From positions 19,832,046-19,896,045 of the forward strand of contig NC_050469.1 in assembly GCF_013373865.1 (NCBI RefSeq): DNA of 64,000 bases. The letters run 5' to 3'. The position numbers and the translations under genes are program-made. Position 1 is the stretch's first letter. The number at the start of each line of letters is the position of its first letter. Below the pieces are notes generated by a model. It had not been told where the DNA came from and searched no databases. It saw only the letters and a program-made list of their open reading frames with translations. Below, one piece after another: positions 42,601 through 54,200 of the stretch. The stretch comes from Monomorium pharaonis (taxonomy: Eukaryota > Arthropoda > Insecta > Hymenoptera > Formicidae).

Positions 42601-45600
42601 AAATAATTTTTCTTTAATTTAGAAAGCGAGATAACGACAATTTTTGGGTAACAAATAATTAAAGAAGTAAAAGTTTTTTAGTTTAGTTGTCGCTTGCGTT
42701 TAAATTTTAAAAAATCATGGAAACATTTTAATTCTAGTAGCAAGAAAAAGAATGAGAAAAATTTATCAAACAAATGAGTTTTAAATGCAATAAAGTGCAG
42801 TAAAAATAAATTAATAGAAAAATAATTGTGTCAAAGTTTAATTCAGATTGGATACGGTCTTACGCGAAATAAATAAAAAAATTTAAATTTTGTAGCAATT
42901 ATTACATTGAACATCCTATAAGGATGAAATAACATGAAAATATTCTCGACACGTTTTCGTTGAAGTACAAACGATGGATAGGATTCGCAATGAAAAAAGT
43001 ATGAGCGAGAAGGAAGGATAGTGAATGTAAAATGTTCATTATACTGTCTTCGGAGACCAAAAATGAAAGAATAGCTTTCCTTAAATATGCATTATGTGAT
43101 ATAAAATAATTATGTTTCCATGCGCGAAAGTCACTTAATTATAATTTATGTTTATAAGGTTTAGATAATATTGTTATCTTTAAGTTTATATTTGCAATAA
43201 TTTATAGTTACAGCAGAAATTTGTACAAAAATAGGTAATATACATATATGTAAGTGAATAAAAAATATTCACATTTCAGTAGCTTACAGTGTGACGTGAC
43301 ATGTAGTATATTAAATAAAAATATACAGTAAATTAATAAAAAACAATATCACATTTTTGTTTTGTTTTCGAATTAATAATGACCTAGAATGAAGGAGCAC
43401 ATATTAATCCAACGTTACCTTTTTTTAATAATACATCTGATATAATAATCACTGTTACAATAAAACATGTTACATTAAATATGTATATATTACGTTGAGA
43501 ATAATATGGGAGTTACATATGAGTTATCCGGGTCAAATCTGTCAACTTTTAACTGTATAGGTACATGTGCGTATGCATAATTACTTTGCAGGACCGCTTA
43601 CATTATCGAGCGAAGCACAAACACTAGCTCGGGTAGCGGGTAGAGACATGCATTTGCTGTTGGCGAACGGATTCCATAATGACATGCCGCATGGACAAAC
43701 TAGGACATCTAATTATACTCGAGGGCCCGCCACTCGCGCGAGCAAAGTTGAGCCGCCCCTGGAATGATCCTACTTCTCTCCTAGAAACACATACCGTGGC
43801 GAAATATATCCCCATCGTCTCGTTGAGGATCACCGACAAGCGATAGCGTGTGTTTTTACATGACGAAAAAGAGCGGAAGCCTGTACGTAAAATTATCCTT
43901 CATGATATAATACGGGTTGGTGGAAATTCTCGAAGATAAGTCTACTTCATCTATTTTGATTATTTCTTTGTTAAAAATATGTTTTTCTTTCTTTCCCGTT
44001 TTACTTTATTTTTAGTTATTACATTTTCCTGTATAGAGAGCGTAGGATTAGACCAAAAATTCCTGACAGATTTTAAATAAGCGATAATTAAATTAAAATT
44101 AATAATGTTATGGAGAATGAAAAATGATATTGAATTTTAAGCGGTAAAACATTCACCAATATTCTCGACGCTAAATTTATCAATAATCGATTAACTTTTA
44201 GCCTTAACTATGCGCTAATTATACTAAATATATTCATACATTTACGATTATGTATAAACAATATAGCTAAGTTTTTTGACAAATTCTATAAAGTTAAAAT
44301 CCAAAATTGAAATTAAGTGAACTTTAATTGAGAAGTTTTATGATTTGTTTATATTCATACAAAGATTTATTCGTTAAAGCTTCTCTCAATGCGCACCCAC
44401 AAATAAAATTAACGATGAACATTTTTTCTGAGTCGTATAAATATACTTCGTACTTCCCTAGTTGTAAATGAGGCATCTACAATTCCGCAAATATTTGCAG
44501 ACATATATTTCGTCGGGAGAATAGGAGAGCGCCATGCACGTTGGTTAAATGAAACAATGAACAGGAGATATGCTATTTGAACGACGCTTATTACTTATGC
44601 GTAAGGAAACATAAAAGATTTAGCAAGCGTTTCTCAGAGTATTTAGAGAGATGAAATAATTTATTAATAGCTGCGTATGTCTCGTATATCATGCCTTTGT
44701 ACGAGGATATTTTTCTCCGTTTCTGTCTTTCTCGGGGATTTTCTGTACACGCAGAGAGAAACATATTAACGAACGCGGCGATGTTTCGTTGATTCAATTA
44801 TTGTCCACCGCAGAGCAGGATAAAATCCAATTTTCGTAATAACATCCGTCTCTTTTTGCTAAACTCACTCTCTGTGACATATCCTGCACATTCGTATTCC
44901 GGACCATTCTATTCAAAACTATGCGAGTGGCGATAAATTATCTTGAAATGAGCAACAATATTCGCCACATGAGCCATAATTTTGCGCACTTAATGCTATC
45001 CAGGTACTGATCCTCCAAGCGGTAAACTCGTAAAGATTAATTGCCATAATACCAACGTTGGTATGAGAGAAGGTAAATCCATATTACATTAGATTCACGT
45101 ATTCTAATATTAATTATATGTCCTATGACTTGTATAAGTTTCTAATAATTAATCTGCCTAAGAATTAAAAATTCTTTTCAACAAAATATCCCAATATCCG
45201 TAATATTGGGATAATAAATAATAAAAGAGAAAGAGCTTTTGCAAATTAAGTTCTAAAAATGCAAGTAGATCAATAACATCAGAATAACAAGTATTTCAGT
45301 TTTAATTTGAAGTTTATATTTAAAAAGACATTTAATATTAATAATAAAATATATTTACTATCTCTTTAATTATTTTAGAAGTATCAGTGCTTATATAACT
45401 CGATTTTTCGTCTTTCTATTTCATGGTAAGTTAACTTCGGATTTGTCTGCAAGTGTTCGAATAAATTCTCGATAATTTCGAACGATTCTGTTCCCAAAAT
45501 AGCATCGTAGGCAATGGTTCCCCAAGAGAGATCTTAAGTTACATTAGTCGGTTGTAGTTTGTGCAAATGGTGTCTATATAATACTCGTTTCGCGATTCTC

Positions 45601-45700
45601 CAGTTATATACTTAGCCGCGCAAAGATATCTATAAAAGGATATTTTTTTAGGCTTTCTTTCGTTGCAATTAATTTAGTAGAGAAAGATTAATATTGCCAT
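39641..45700. other. Non-coding, no gene recognised
   Basis: AT-rich with GC-richer islands at about 40,790-40,990, 41,400-41,660 and 43,560-43,860. The 140-codon minus-strand frame at 41,276-41,698 has no recognisable domain and lies over a purine-rich tract on the plus strand. The frame at 40,027-40,266 is also unrecognised. A perfect short hairpin (ATCCCAATAT and its complement) lies near 45,188-45,213. Confidence 0.45.
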
Positions 45701-45715
45701 ATTATATTGTTTCTC

Positions 45716-45850
45716 TATAGTATTTCTTAAATAAAAGCAAAAAAATTTTGAAAATATAAGTATAAATTAGTAAAGTTTTCTATCAAATGGTATAACAGTT
45801 TTCATAATACTGTTTCATATTTTGTAATAATTAATATTTTTGTAACATAA
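45716..45850. repeat. Dispersed AT-rich repeat, copy 1
   Basis: Shares ordered blocks with 47,931-48,066: AGTATTTCTTAAA, TTGAAAATATA, ATAATACTGTTT, ATATTTTGT and AATTAAT.TTTTTGTAA. The collinear order over about 135 bases argues for common descent and against shared AT content alone. Confidence 0.6.
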
Positions 45851-47009
45851 TATAATATACGTAATGAACGTAATAATATACGTAATAAATACTATATAAA
45901 GACAATTTTAATTCAACTCTTCAGACATACAAATACCTAAATATATATTAAATAAAAGAAGAGTGACGTGTTTATATCTCATTGAGTCGTAAAATATATA
46001 ATGTAAAGTACATAGGGATATGTAATAATTTTATGCAGTGATAATTTGGCGACAAAATGAAACTGCGTCCGTGTTGCAATTTTTTCGTGGATTAAACGAA
46101 ACTGAAGACAAAAGGCTTTTAGCCTTTCAACTGGTTGTCAGCCGCCTGGAAAATTATGGCGGAAAATTATTTATGGCGCCTTTTACGATCCATTCTTCGC
46201 ACATTTTTAAGTCTACTAGTAACACCGCTTTCAACAAATGTCCCGTTTTAAAACTCAAAACAAAATTTTAATATGCAAATTTATTTTAAAATGTAGATTA
46301 TTTATAATAATATTTTTTATTATCATATAAGACTAATTGCAGACATATTAATAAATAATTTTTTTAATATATAAACTTATTCTAACAATCCAATACTTTA
46401 TTTATTTAAATTTTAAAAAAAATTTATTTTGATACTTTTGCATATAAAAATGATATTTTTACAAAAGTTATTTTATATCCATAAAATATTTAAAATATAA
46501 TTATTATTTTTCGTAAGATATTTAATTGTAGAGTATATTATTAAAATGGTGAAAAATGCGTTGCGCTTTGCATTGTATTTACAAAAGCGAATTTGAGAAC
46601 TCGTACTTTACACGATTTATAGAAACGCAGAAAACATGCATTACCGTAGCATAGGGAAGTCGCAGAGATAGTGTAATACATATTTATCTATTAAATTATT
46701 TTTTATAAAGCATTATAAACTATTTTATAAAATTCGTTTACAACATTATTCTTGAATAAAATATAAACTAAAATAATAAATAACTTTTTAAACAATACGA
46801 TAACGTTAATTTACAATATTGTAATATTGTAACATTACATTTTAAGCTTGTAAATGTTCGGTTGAATTATTATACCTAAATAATATATTATTTATTGGAA
46901 AAAATTACGTGATAATTACGTCTTTTATCAAATTTCAATTACACAAGTCGACGATGCAACGCAGATTAATTAATGAAAACTTACCAGTGAATATCAATAT
47001 CTCTATAAA

Positions 47010-47056
47010 ATACATATGTATATACATATGTATATATGTATACATATATGTATTAT
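47010..47056. repeat. (TATG/TATA)n microsatellite
   Basis: Imperfect ACATATGTAT/ATATGTATAC repeats, strongly self-complementary. Confidence 0.8.
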
Positions 47057-47135
47057 TTATTACATGGTAAACATTATAAAATGTTGAGTGTAGAATATCT
47101 ATTTGTAAAATGAAAATGTAATAATTGACAAAGAG

Positions 47136-47180
47136 AAAGCAAGAGAGAAAGAGAGAGAGAGAGAGAGAAAGAACGAGAGA
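47136..47180. repeat. (GA)n purine tract
   Basis: GAGAGA run with interruptions on the plus strand. Confidence 0.9.
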
Positions 47181-47930
47181 AAAATAAATATTAATTATAA
47201 AATTAATACTACAATAAAAACATTATGTAATATAACTTTACAAGATTTTTAATAATTAATAATATTGATATTTTATAAAAACATTTTAAATAATGTAAAA
47301 TATGTTATGTAAAAAATATTTTGTTGCAATAAATTACAAATGTTGAACTATTATTTCAGTCTTTATCTTTAAGTCCTTTGTACTTAAAACTAAAATATTT
47401 TCAACAGTCGACTTTTATGAACTAATATTGTGCTATGCATATATTAACATGTGTCTTCAGCTTGATGTATTTTTAAAGACATAATTCCATAGAATTCTAT
47501 AGTGATAGAGAATTTTCTGAGAATTGCTTGTTGCTTCTTCCCTCGAAAAATTAAAATGTTTTTAATAGCTTAAGATAATTATCAGGATTATATTTATCAG
47601 AATAAAATACAAAATGTTTCATCGTCGCAGTTTCAATCGCAATTGTTTATTTTCTTTACAATATACTTTTAATTATAAAATGATTATTCTTCAATAAAAT
47701 TAAAAAAAAACAATTTACAATTAATAATTAAAAATGACAAATAATAATATTAGCCAAAAATATTATAATTATATTGTATTTTAAGATAAATGTAATTTGA
47801 AACTATGTTATAATAAAATATGTAATATAAAAATTAAACAAATAATAATAATAATCTCTCTCAATATTTTTATCAAATACAGGAATTACCAATAAAACTA
47901 TATTACTGATACATAACTTTATTTTTAGAT

Positions 47931-48066
47931 AGTATTTCTTAAACAAAAGATAAAGATAAAATCTTGAAAATATACATGTAAACTAAAAAATATCAGTAGA
48001 GTACTAGTAAAGCAGCTTTTATAATACTGTTTTATATTTTGTTTTATAATTAATGTTTTTGTAAAA
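47931..48066. repeat. Dispersed AT-rich repeat, copy 2
   Basis: Partner of 45,716-45,850 in the same orientation, about 2.2 kb away. It lies just upstream of the mariner insertion. Family unknown. Confidence 0.6.
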
Positions 48067-48180
48067 ATGAGAAATAGTCTTAGAAATTAGATATACAAAA
48101 TATTTATGGTTTAATGTATATAAAGATTTTTAAAAGCCTTTCACTTTGATAAAACATTTTTTGTCGATTATACAAATAGC

Positions 48181-49071
48181 TACGAGGATAGTTCCCAGAA
48201 GTACCCGACCTGACGTATAAATGGCGATTGGTGTTTAAAAAAAATTACTATGGTAGAAAGTACCAAGTTTATAAAGTTTAAGTGTAAAGTTTGAAGACGC
48301 TACGTTATTTAGTATTTGTTTGGCAGCCATCAATAGTGAACTCTCTCAGTAAATTTGGAAACATGAAAAAAATTGGTCATCGTTATGTAATACAATACTT
48401 TTATTTGAAAGCTCTCTGTTCAACCAATACTAAAGCCGAGCTAGATTCTACTCTGGGGAAGTCTGCTCCTTCGTTTACAACAGTAAAATATTGGGTAGCA
48501 AAATTTAAACGAGGCCGTACGAGCTGCCAAGACGAATATCGTAGTGGTCGACCAAATGAGATGACCACGCCAGAAATGGTGAAGAAAATCCATAAAATGG
48601 TATTAGATGACCGTCGATTAAAAGTGCGTGAGCTAGCAAACACCGTAGGCATTTCAAAAAGTGCTATACATTGCATATTGACTGAAAATTTGGAGATGAG
48701 AAAGCTGTGCGCAAGATGGATGCCTGCTCAGAGTGGAACAAAAACAGCGTCGTGAGGATGTTTCAATTAAGTGTTTGGCTATGTTTCACAGTAATAAAGC
48801 CGAGTTTTTGTGTCGATTCATAACCATGGATGAAACATGAGTTCATCACTTCACCTGAGACAAAAAACCAGTTAAAACAATGGACTGCAAGAGAAGAATC
48901 GGCTTCAAAGAAGGCGAAGATGATTCTATAAACAGAATATCGAAGCTATTGAACATCGCTGGGAAAAGTGTATCAAGCTAAAAGGAGACTATGTTGAGAA
49001 ATAAAGATATTTTTTCCCAAATTTTTTGTGTTTTCTTTGTTAGGTCGGGTACTTCTGGGACTACCCTCGTA
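48181..49071 (+). mobile_element. Deleted mariner (Tc1/mariner superfamily) element
   Basis: The ends are inverted repeats of about 31 bases with a few mismatches. The left end starts TACGAGGATAGTTCCCAGAA; the right end read inward starts TACGAGGGTAGTCCCAGAAG; both continue GTACCCGACCT. A TA at each end matches the mariner target site. At 891 bp it is shorter than the roughly 1.3 kb usual for mariner, because a central-to-C-terminal part of the transposase region is missing. It carries the transposase relic described separately. Confidence 0.93.
48363..49004 (+). pseudogene. Mariner transposase pseudogene
   Basis: The intact N-terminal part (from ATG 48,363) matches the mariner paired-like DNA-binding region. 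A first helix-turn-helix (about residues 5-50) includes TVKYWVAKFKRG. A GRPNE linker follows, then a second helix-turn-helix with ISKSAIHCILTENL and the KLCARWMP motif. Near 48,720-48,730 a small deletion shifts the frame; the continuation (EQKQRREDVS.., MFHSNKAEFL..) reads in another frame. The first catalytic Asp is present in TMDET (48,829-48,831), but the family Trp after it is a TGA stop (48,838-48,840). About 400 bp is missing from near 48,930, taking the second and third catalytic Asp. The C-terminal tail (EHRWEKCIKLKGDYVEK, stop at 49,002-49,004) survives. It cannot encode an active enzyme. Confidence 0.92.
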
Positions 49072-49082
49072 CATACTTTAAG

Positions 49083-49218
49083 CCTCGTCAACAATGAGTC
49101 GTTAGTCGTTGGTCGTAAGAAATTTAACCAATCATATTCGCTCATTCTTCTCTAAGATTAATTGTGATTGACTAAATTTGTTTGACGACCAACGACTAAT
49201 GACACATTGTAGACAAGG
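49083..49218. mobile_element. Foldback MITE, about 136 bp
   Basis: Left CCTCGTCAACAATGAGTCGT and right end read inward CCTTGTCTACAATGTGTCAT, both followed by TAGTCGTTGGTCGT. Complementarity continues inward (AAATTTA.CCAATCA against AAATTTAGTCAATCA), so nearly the whole element folds on itself. No coding capacity. It starts 11 bases after the mariner end. The superfamily is unknown. Confidence 0.8.
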
Positions 49219-49946
49219 TATTTCACAAGACGCAATATGTTATAGCGCGACAATATTTAAAGATTAAATTAGATATGTTTTTAGTAAATTTTATATATTT
49301 ATAAAAAACCTTTGAATATATAAACTATAAATTTTTATTTTTTTAATTATTCGCAGATTATGTTTTTATCAATATTAATACAATGCAAGGTTTAGTTTTT
49401 GAGAAATAAGGAGGTATCGGTTTAGAAAGTTCCCAGATAACAAAGCGTGATGTAGTATTCTGAGCAAATTAACGCATTACATGTGCTGCTATACATAGTT
49501 GCTATACATTTGCTAATATTAAAATAAAACACATTACAAATTCAGTAACATGACTACTTATACGTGCAATCAGTTGAGGATATTTTGAGAAAGAAACGGT
49601 CTGCAATATTGGTATATTAAATTGTTTGCGATACAACAGCAACATGTTAGCAATAAATGATTAATAACAAATATATGCTGATATGTTGCTATCAATTTGC
49701 CGTTGTTAAAAACAAAATTTATATAAGTTCAACCTAACAAATATAATGCTGTCTCACTTTGTTCCAAATTAGTGTAAATTAGTTGCTGCTACAATTGTTG
49801 GCAAAATGACTGCAATGTTAAAATATTTGATTATCTGGAGCCATGTAGTATTGATAATTTTCACAATTTTAATAATCAAAATAATGTTTAATAATCAAAT
49901 TTAAAAGTGAATCTATCCACATTATAAAAAGGAGATGTTACCATTG

Positions 49947-50100
49947 CATTGTTACCGCTTTTCTGCGCTGCTAAATAATTCTCTCGTTGCGCTTACCTCG
50001 TTGCGAGAGTAATTGTCATTGTGATTGAATTTTGACAGCTGTCAAATTTGTATAGATAGTTATATTACAATTATCGTTATAAGTTATTTTTAATTTGTGG
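49947..50100. repeat. Diverged direct repeat with 16-bp palindrome, copy 1
   Basis: Shares with 50,392-50,545, in the same order: CATTGTT..CGCTTTTC, TTCTCTCG.TGCGCTTAC, TGTCATTG, ATTGAATTTTGACAGCTGTC and a TTATTTTTAA end. The perfect palindrome TTTGACAGCTGTCAAA is at 50,031-50,046. The offset between copies is 447 bp. Confidence 0.85.
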
Positions 50101-50126
50101 TCTATAATAATAATAGAATAAAAATA

Positions 50127-50178
50127 AAGAGAAAGAGAGAAAGGGAGAGAGAGAGGGGGGGGGAAGAGAAAAGAGTGA
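50127..50178. repeat. (GA)n purine tract with a G run
   Basis: GAGA-rich stretch with nine consecutive G around 50,155-50,163. Confidence 0.9.
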
Positions 50179-50391
50179 GACAAAGACAAAAAGATAAAGT
50201 TTATGAAAGATTATTAGGCATTTTTTAATTCAGATATTGTATTGCCAAAATGTTTGCTCCATCAAAAAGATTATACTTTTTATCTCACAACAAATGAGCA
50301 AATGTGAGATTAATTTCTGTCTGTCATATAACGAATCCTATCCTATCTAAAAAAAGGCATGTAAAGTCGATTGCTCGCATTTCTCGAAGAT

Positions 50392-50545
50392 CATTGTTGT
50401 CGCTTTTCCGCGATGCCAATTGGTTCTCTCGCTGCGCTTACTTCGTGTTGCAAGAGTAGCTGTCATTGCAATTGAATTTTGACAGCTGTCAAATTTGTAT
50501 AAATATTATCTATACATTTATTGTTGTAATTTATTTTTAAAAGAT
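50392..50545. repeat. Diverged direct repeat with 16-bp palindrome, copy 2
   Basis: Partner of 49,947-50,100, with the same palindrome at 50,478-50,493. This copy leads straight into the Helitron-like 3' terminus, so the repeat may be a subterminal block of that element. Confidence 0.85.
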
Positions 50546-50564
50546 AAAAAATAAAAAGTTAAGT

Positions 50565-50597
50565 AGCGCGCGCGAAGCACGCGTCTGTGGTGTCTAG
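50565..50597 (+). mobile_element. Helitron-like 3' terminus, copy 1
   Basis: A GC-rich imperfect hairpin (AGCGCGCGCGAAGCACGCGT) is followed about ten bases later by CTAG and then T. This is the layout of Helitron 3' ends, which terminate in CTRR and insert between A and T. The sequence aligns over about 35 bases with 58,162-58,196. I could not place a 5' TC end or find Rep/helicase coding, so this would be a non-autonomous or truncated copy. Confidence 0.6.
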
Positions 50598-51055
50598 TGG
50601 TATATAAACTTGAAATATTTTTTATATTCTTTGATAATAATAGTATAAATATTTATTTTAAATATTTTTATAAACGTTTATCATAATGTTTTTAATACCT
50701 GACAAACTCAGACATAAAAATATGTACAAATAATTTAGCTTCCGAAATGGACGAATCTCCAATTTAGTTCAAATTTTGGAAATTTCATTTAGTGAAAAAA
50801 AACATGCAAGGATTTTTGGCAACTCAAAAAAAATTTTTTTTAATGTCGGTAAGTAGGAAATCCATAATTTGTAGACAAAAATTTAAATGTATGTGTGTGT
50901 GTGTGTTCGCGTGTGACCACAGCGAAGCAATGTCTTTGTTTACTTTTTTTATGGGTATACTTGTAAAATGAGCAAGTGTTAATTCCGTTACCAGACATTG
51001 TATTGAAAACCTGCAAACACATGTGAACTTTACTTCGTTTGCAGTGTGCACATGG
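50598..51055. other. AT-rich spacer before the tandem array
   Basis: No gene. Contains a short (TG)n stretch near 50,891-50,906. The minus-strand frames at 50,824-51,051 have no recognisable product. Confidence 0.6.
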
Positions 51056-51262
51056 GTGAGTGAATATGAGTGAGTGAGTGAGTGAGTGAGTGAGTGAGTG
51101 AGTGAGAGTGAGCGAGGAGTGAGTGAGTAAGTAAGTGAGTGAGTGAGTGAGTGAGGAGTGAGTGAGAAGTGAGTAAGGAGTGAGTGAGTGAGTGAATAAG
51201 AGTGAGTGAGGAGTGAGTGAGGAGTAAGTGAGTGAGTGAGTGAGTGAGTGAGTGAGTGAGTG
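51056..51262. repeat. GAGT tetranucleotide border of the array
   Basis: Mostly (GTGA)n with occasional extra GGA or AA insertions. It passes gradually into the 11-bp unit array that starts at about 51,263. Confidence 0.95.
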
Positions 51263-54200
51263 AGGAGTGAGCGAGGAGTGAGCCGGGAGTGAGCCGGGAG
51301 TGAGCCGGGAGTGAGCGAGGAGTGAGCCAGGAGTGAGCCGGGAGTAAGCCGGAAGTGAGCGAGAAGTGAGCCAGGAGTGAACCAGGAGTGAGCAAGTGAG
51401 TGAGCGAGGAGTGAGCGAGGAGTGAGCCGAGAGTGAACCGGGAGTGAGCCGGGAGTAAGCGAGAAGTCAGCCGGGAGTGAACCGGGAATAAGCCGGGAGT
51501 GAGCCGGGAGTGAGCCGGGAGTGAGCGAGGAGTGAGCCGGGAGTGAGCCGGGAGTGAGCCAGGAGTGAACCAGGAGTGAGCGAGTAAGTGAGCGAGGAGT
51601 GAGCGAGGAGTGAGCCGGGAGTAAGCCGGGAGTGAGCCGGGAGTGAGCCGAGAGTGAGTCGGGAGTGAGCGAGAAGTCAGCCGGGAGTGAACCGGGAGTA
51701 AGCCGGGAGTGAGCCGGGAGTGAGCCGGGAGTGAGTTGGGAGTGAGCGAAGAGTCAGCCGGGAGTGAACCGGGAGTAAGCCGGGAGTGAGCCGGGAGTGA
51801 GCCGAGAGTGAGTCGGGAGTGAGCGAGAAATGAGCCGGGAGTGAGCCGGGAGTGAGCCGGGAGTGAGTTGGGAGTGAGCGAAGAGTCAGCCGGGAGTGAA
51901 CCGGGAGTAAGCCGGGAGTGAGCCGGGAGTGAGCCGAGAGTGAGTCGGGAGTGAGCGAGGAGTGAGCCGGGAGTGAGCCGGGAGTAAGCCGAGAGTGAGT
52001 CGGGAGTGAACCGGGAGTAAGCCGGGAATGAGTCAGGAGTGAGCCAAAAGTGAACCAGAAGTGAGCGAGTGAGTGAGCAAAGAGTGAGCCGGGAGTGAGC
52101 CGGGAGTGAGCCGGGAGTGAGTCGGGAGTAAGCCAGGAGTGAGCCAGAAGTGAGCGAGTGAGTGAGCGAGGAGTGAGCGAGGAGTGAGCCGAGAGTGAGC
52201 GAGGAATGAGCCGGGAGTGAGCCGGGAGTGAGCCGGGAGTGAGCCAGGAGTAAACCAGGAGTGAGCGAGTGAGTGAGCGAAGAGTGAACTGGGAGTGAGC
52301 GAGGAGTGAGCCGGGAGTGAGCCGGGAGTGAGCCGGGAGTGAGCCGGGAGTGAACCAGGAGTGAGCCAGGAGTGAACCAGGAGTGAGCGAGTAAGTGAGC
52401 AAGCAGTGAGCGAGAAGTGAGCCGGGAGTGAACCGGGAGTAAGCCGGAAGTGAGCCGGAAGTGAGTCGGGAGTGAGCGAGAAATGAGTCGGGAGTGAGCC
52501 GGGAGTGAGCCGGGAGTGAGCCAGGAGTGAACCAGGAATGAGCGAGTGAGTGAGCAAAGAGTGAGCCGGGAGTGAGCAAGGAGTGAGCCGGGAGTGAGTC
52601 GGGAGTGAGCCGGGAGTGAGTCGGGAGTGAGTCGGGAGTGAACCGGGAGTGAGTCGGGAGTGAGCCAAGAGTGAGCCAGGAGTGAACTAGGAGTGAGCGA
52701 GTGAGTGAGCAAAGAGTGAGCCGGGAGTGAGCCGGGAGTGAGCCGGAAGTAAGTCGGGAGTGAGCGAGGAGTGAGCCGGAAGTGAGCCGAGAGTGAGCCG
52801 GGAGTAAGCCAGGAGTGAACAAAGAGTGAGCGAGTGAGTGAGCGAAGTGTGAGCCGGGAGTGAGCGAGGAGTGAGACGGGAGTGAGCCAGGAGTGAACCA
52901 GGAGTGAGCGAGTGAGTGAGCGAAGAGTGAATCGGGAGTGAGCGAGGAGTGAGCCGGGAGTGAGCCGGGAGTGAGCCGGGAGTGAGCCAGGAGTGAACCA
53001 GGAGTGAGCAAGTGAGTGAGCAAAGAGTGAGCCGGGAGTGAGCGAGGAGTAAGCCGAGAGTGAGCCCGGAGTGAGCCGGGAGTGAGCCCGGAGTGAGCCG
53101 GGAGTGAGTCGGGAGTGAGCCAGGAGTGAGCCAGAAGTGAGCGAGTGAGTGAGCGAGAAGTGAGCGAGAAGTGAGCCGGGAGTGAGCCGGGAGTGAGCCG
53201 GGAGTGAGCCAGGAGTGAACCAGGAGTGAGCGAGTAAGTGAGCAAGCAGTGAGCGAGAAGTGAGCCGGGAGTGAACCGGGAGTAAGCCGGAAGTGAGCCG
53301 GAAGTGAGTCGGGAGTGAGCGAGAAATGAGTCGGGAGTGAGCCGGGAGTGAGCCGGGAGTGAGCCAGGAGTGAACCAGGAATGAGCGAGTGAGTGAGCAA
53401 AGAGTGAGCCGGGAGTGAGCAAGGAGTGAGCCGGGAGTGAGTCGGGAGTGAGCCGGGAGTGAGTCGGGAGTGAGTCGGGAGTGAACCGGGAGTGAGTCGG
53501 GAGTGAGCCAAGAGTGAGCCAGGAGTGAACTAGGAGTGAGCGAGTGAGTGAGCAAAGAGTGAGCCGGGAGTGAGCCGGGAGTGAGCCGGAAGTAAGTCGG
53601 GAGTGAGCGAGGAGTGAGCCGGAAGTGAGCCGAGAGTGAGCCGGGAGTAAGCCAGGAGTGAACAAAGAGTGAGCGAGTGAGTGAGCGAAGTGTGAGCCGG
53701 GAGTGAGCGAGGAGTGAGACGGGAGTGAGCCAGGAGTGAACCAGGAGTGAGCGAGTGAGTGAGCGAAGAGTGAATCGGGAGTGAGCGAGGAGTGAGCCGG
53801 GAGTGAGCCGGGAGTGAGCCGGGAGTGAGCCAGGAGTGAACCAGGAGTGAGCAAGTGAGTGAGCAAAGAGTGAGCCGGGAGTGAGCGAGGAGTAAGCCGA
53901 GAGTGAGCCCGGAGTGAGCCGGGAGTGAGCCCGGAGTGAGCCGGGAGTGAGTCGGGAGTGAGCCAGGAGTGAGCCAGAAGTGAGCGAGTGAGTGAGCGAG
54001 AAGTGAGCGAGAAGTGAGCCGGGAGTGAGCCGGGAGTGAGCCGGGAGTGAGCCAGGAGTGAACCAGGAGTGAGCGAGTGAGTGAGCGAAGAGTGAACTGG
54101 GAGTGAGCAAGGAGTGAGCCGGGAGTGAGCCGGGAGTGAGCCAGGAGTGAGCCAGGAGTGAACCAGGAGTGAGCGAGTGAGTGAGCGAGGAGTGAGCGAG

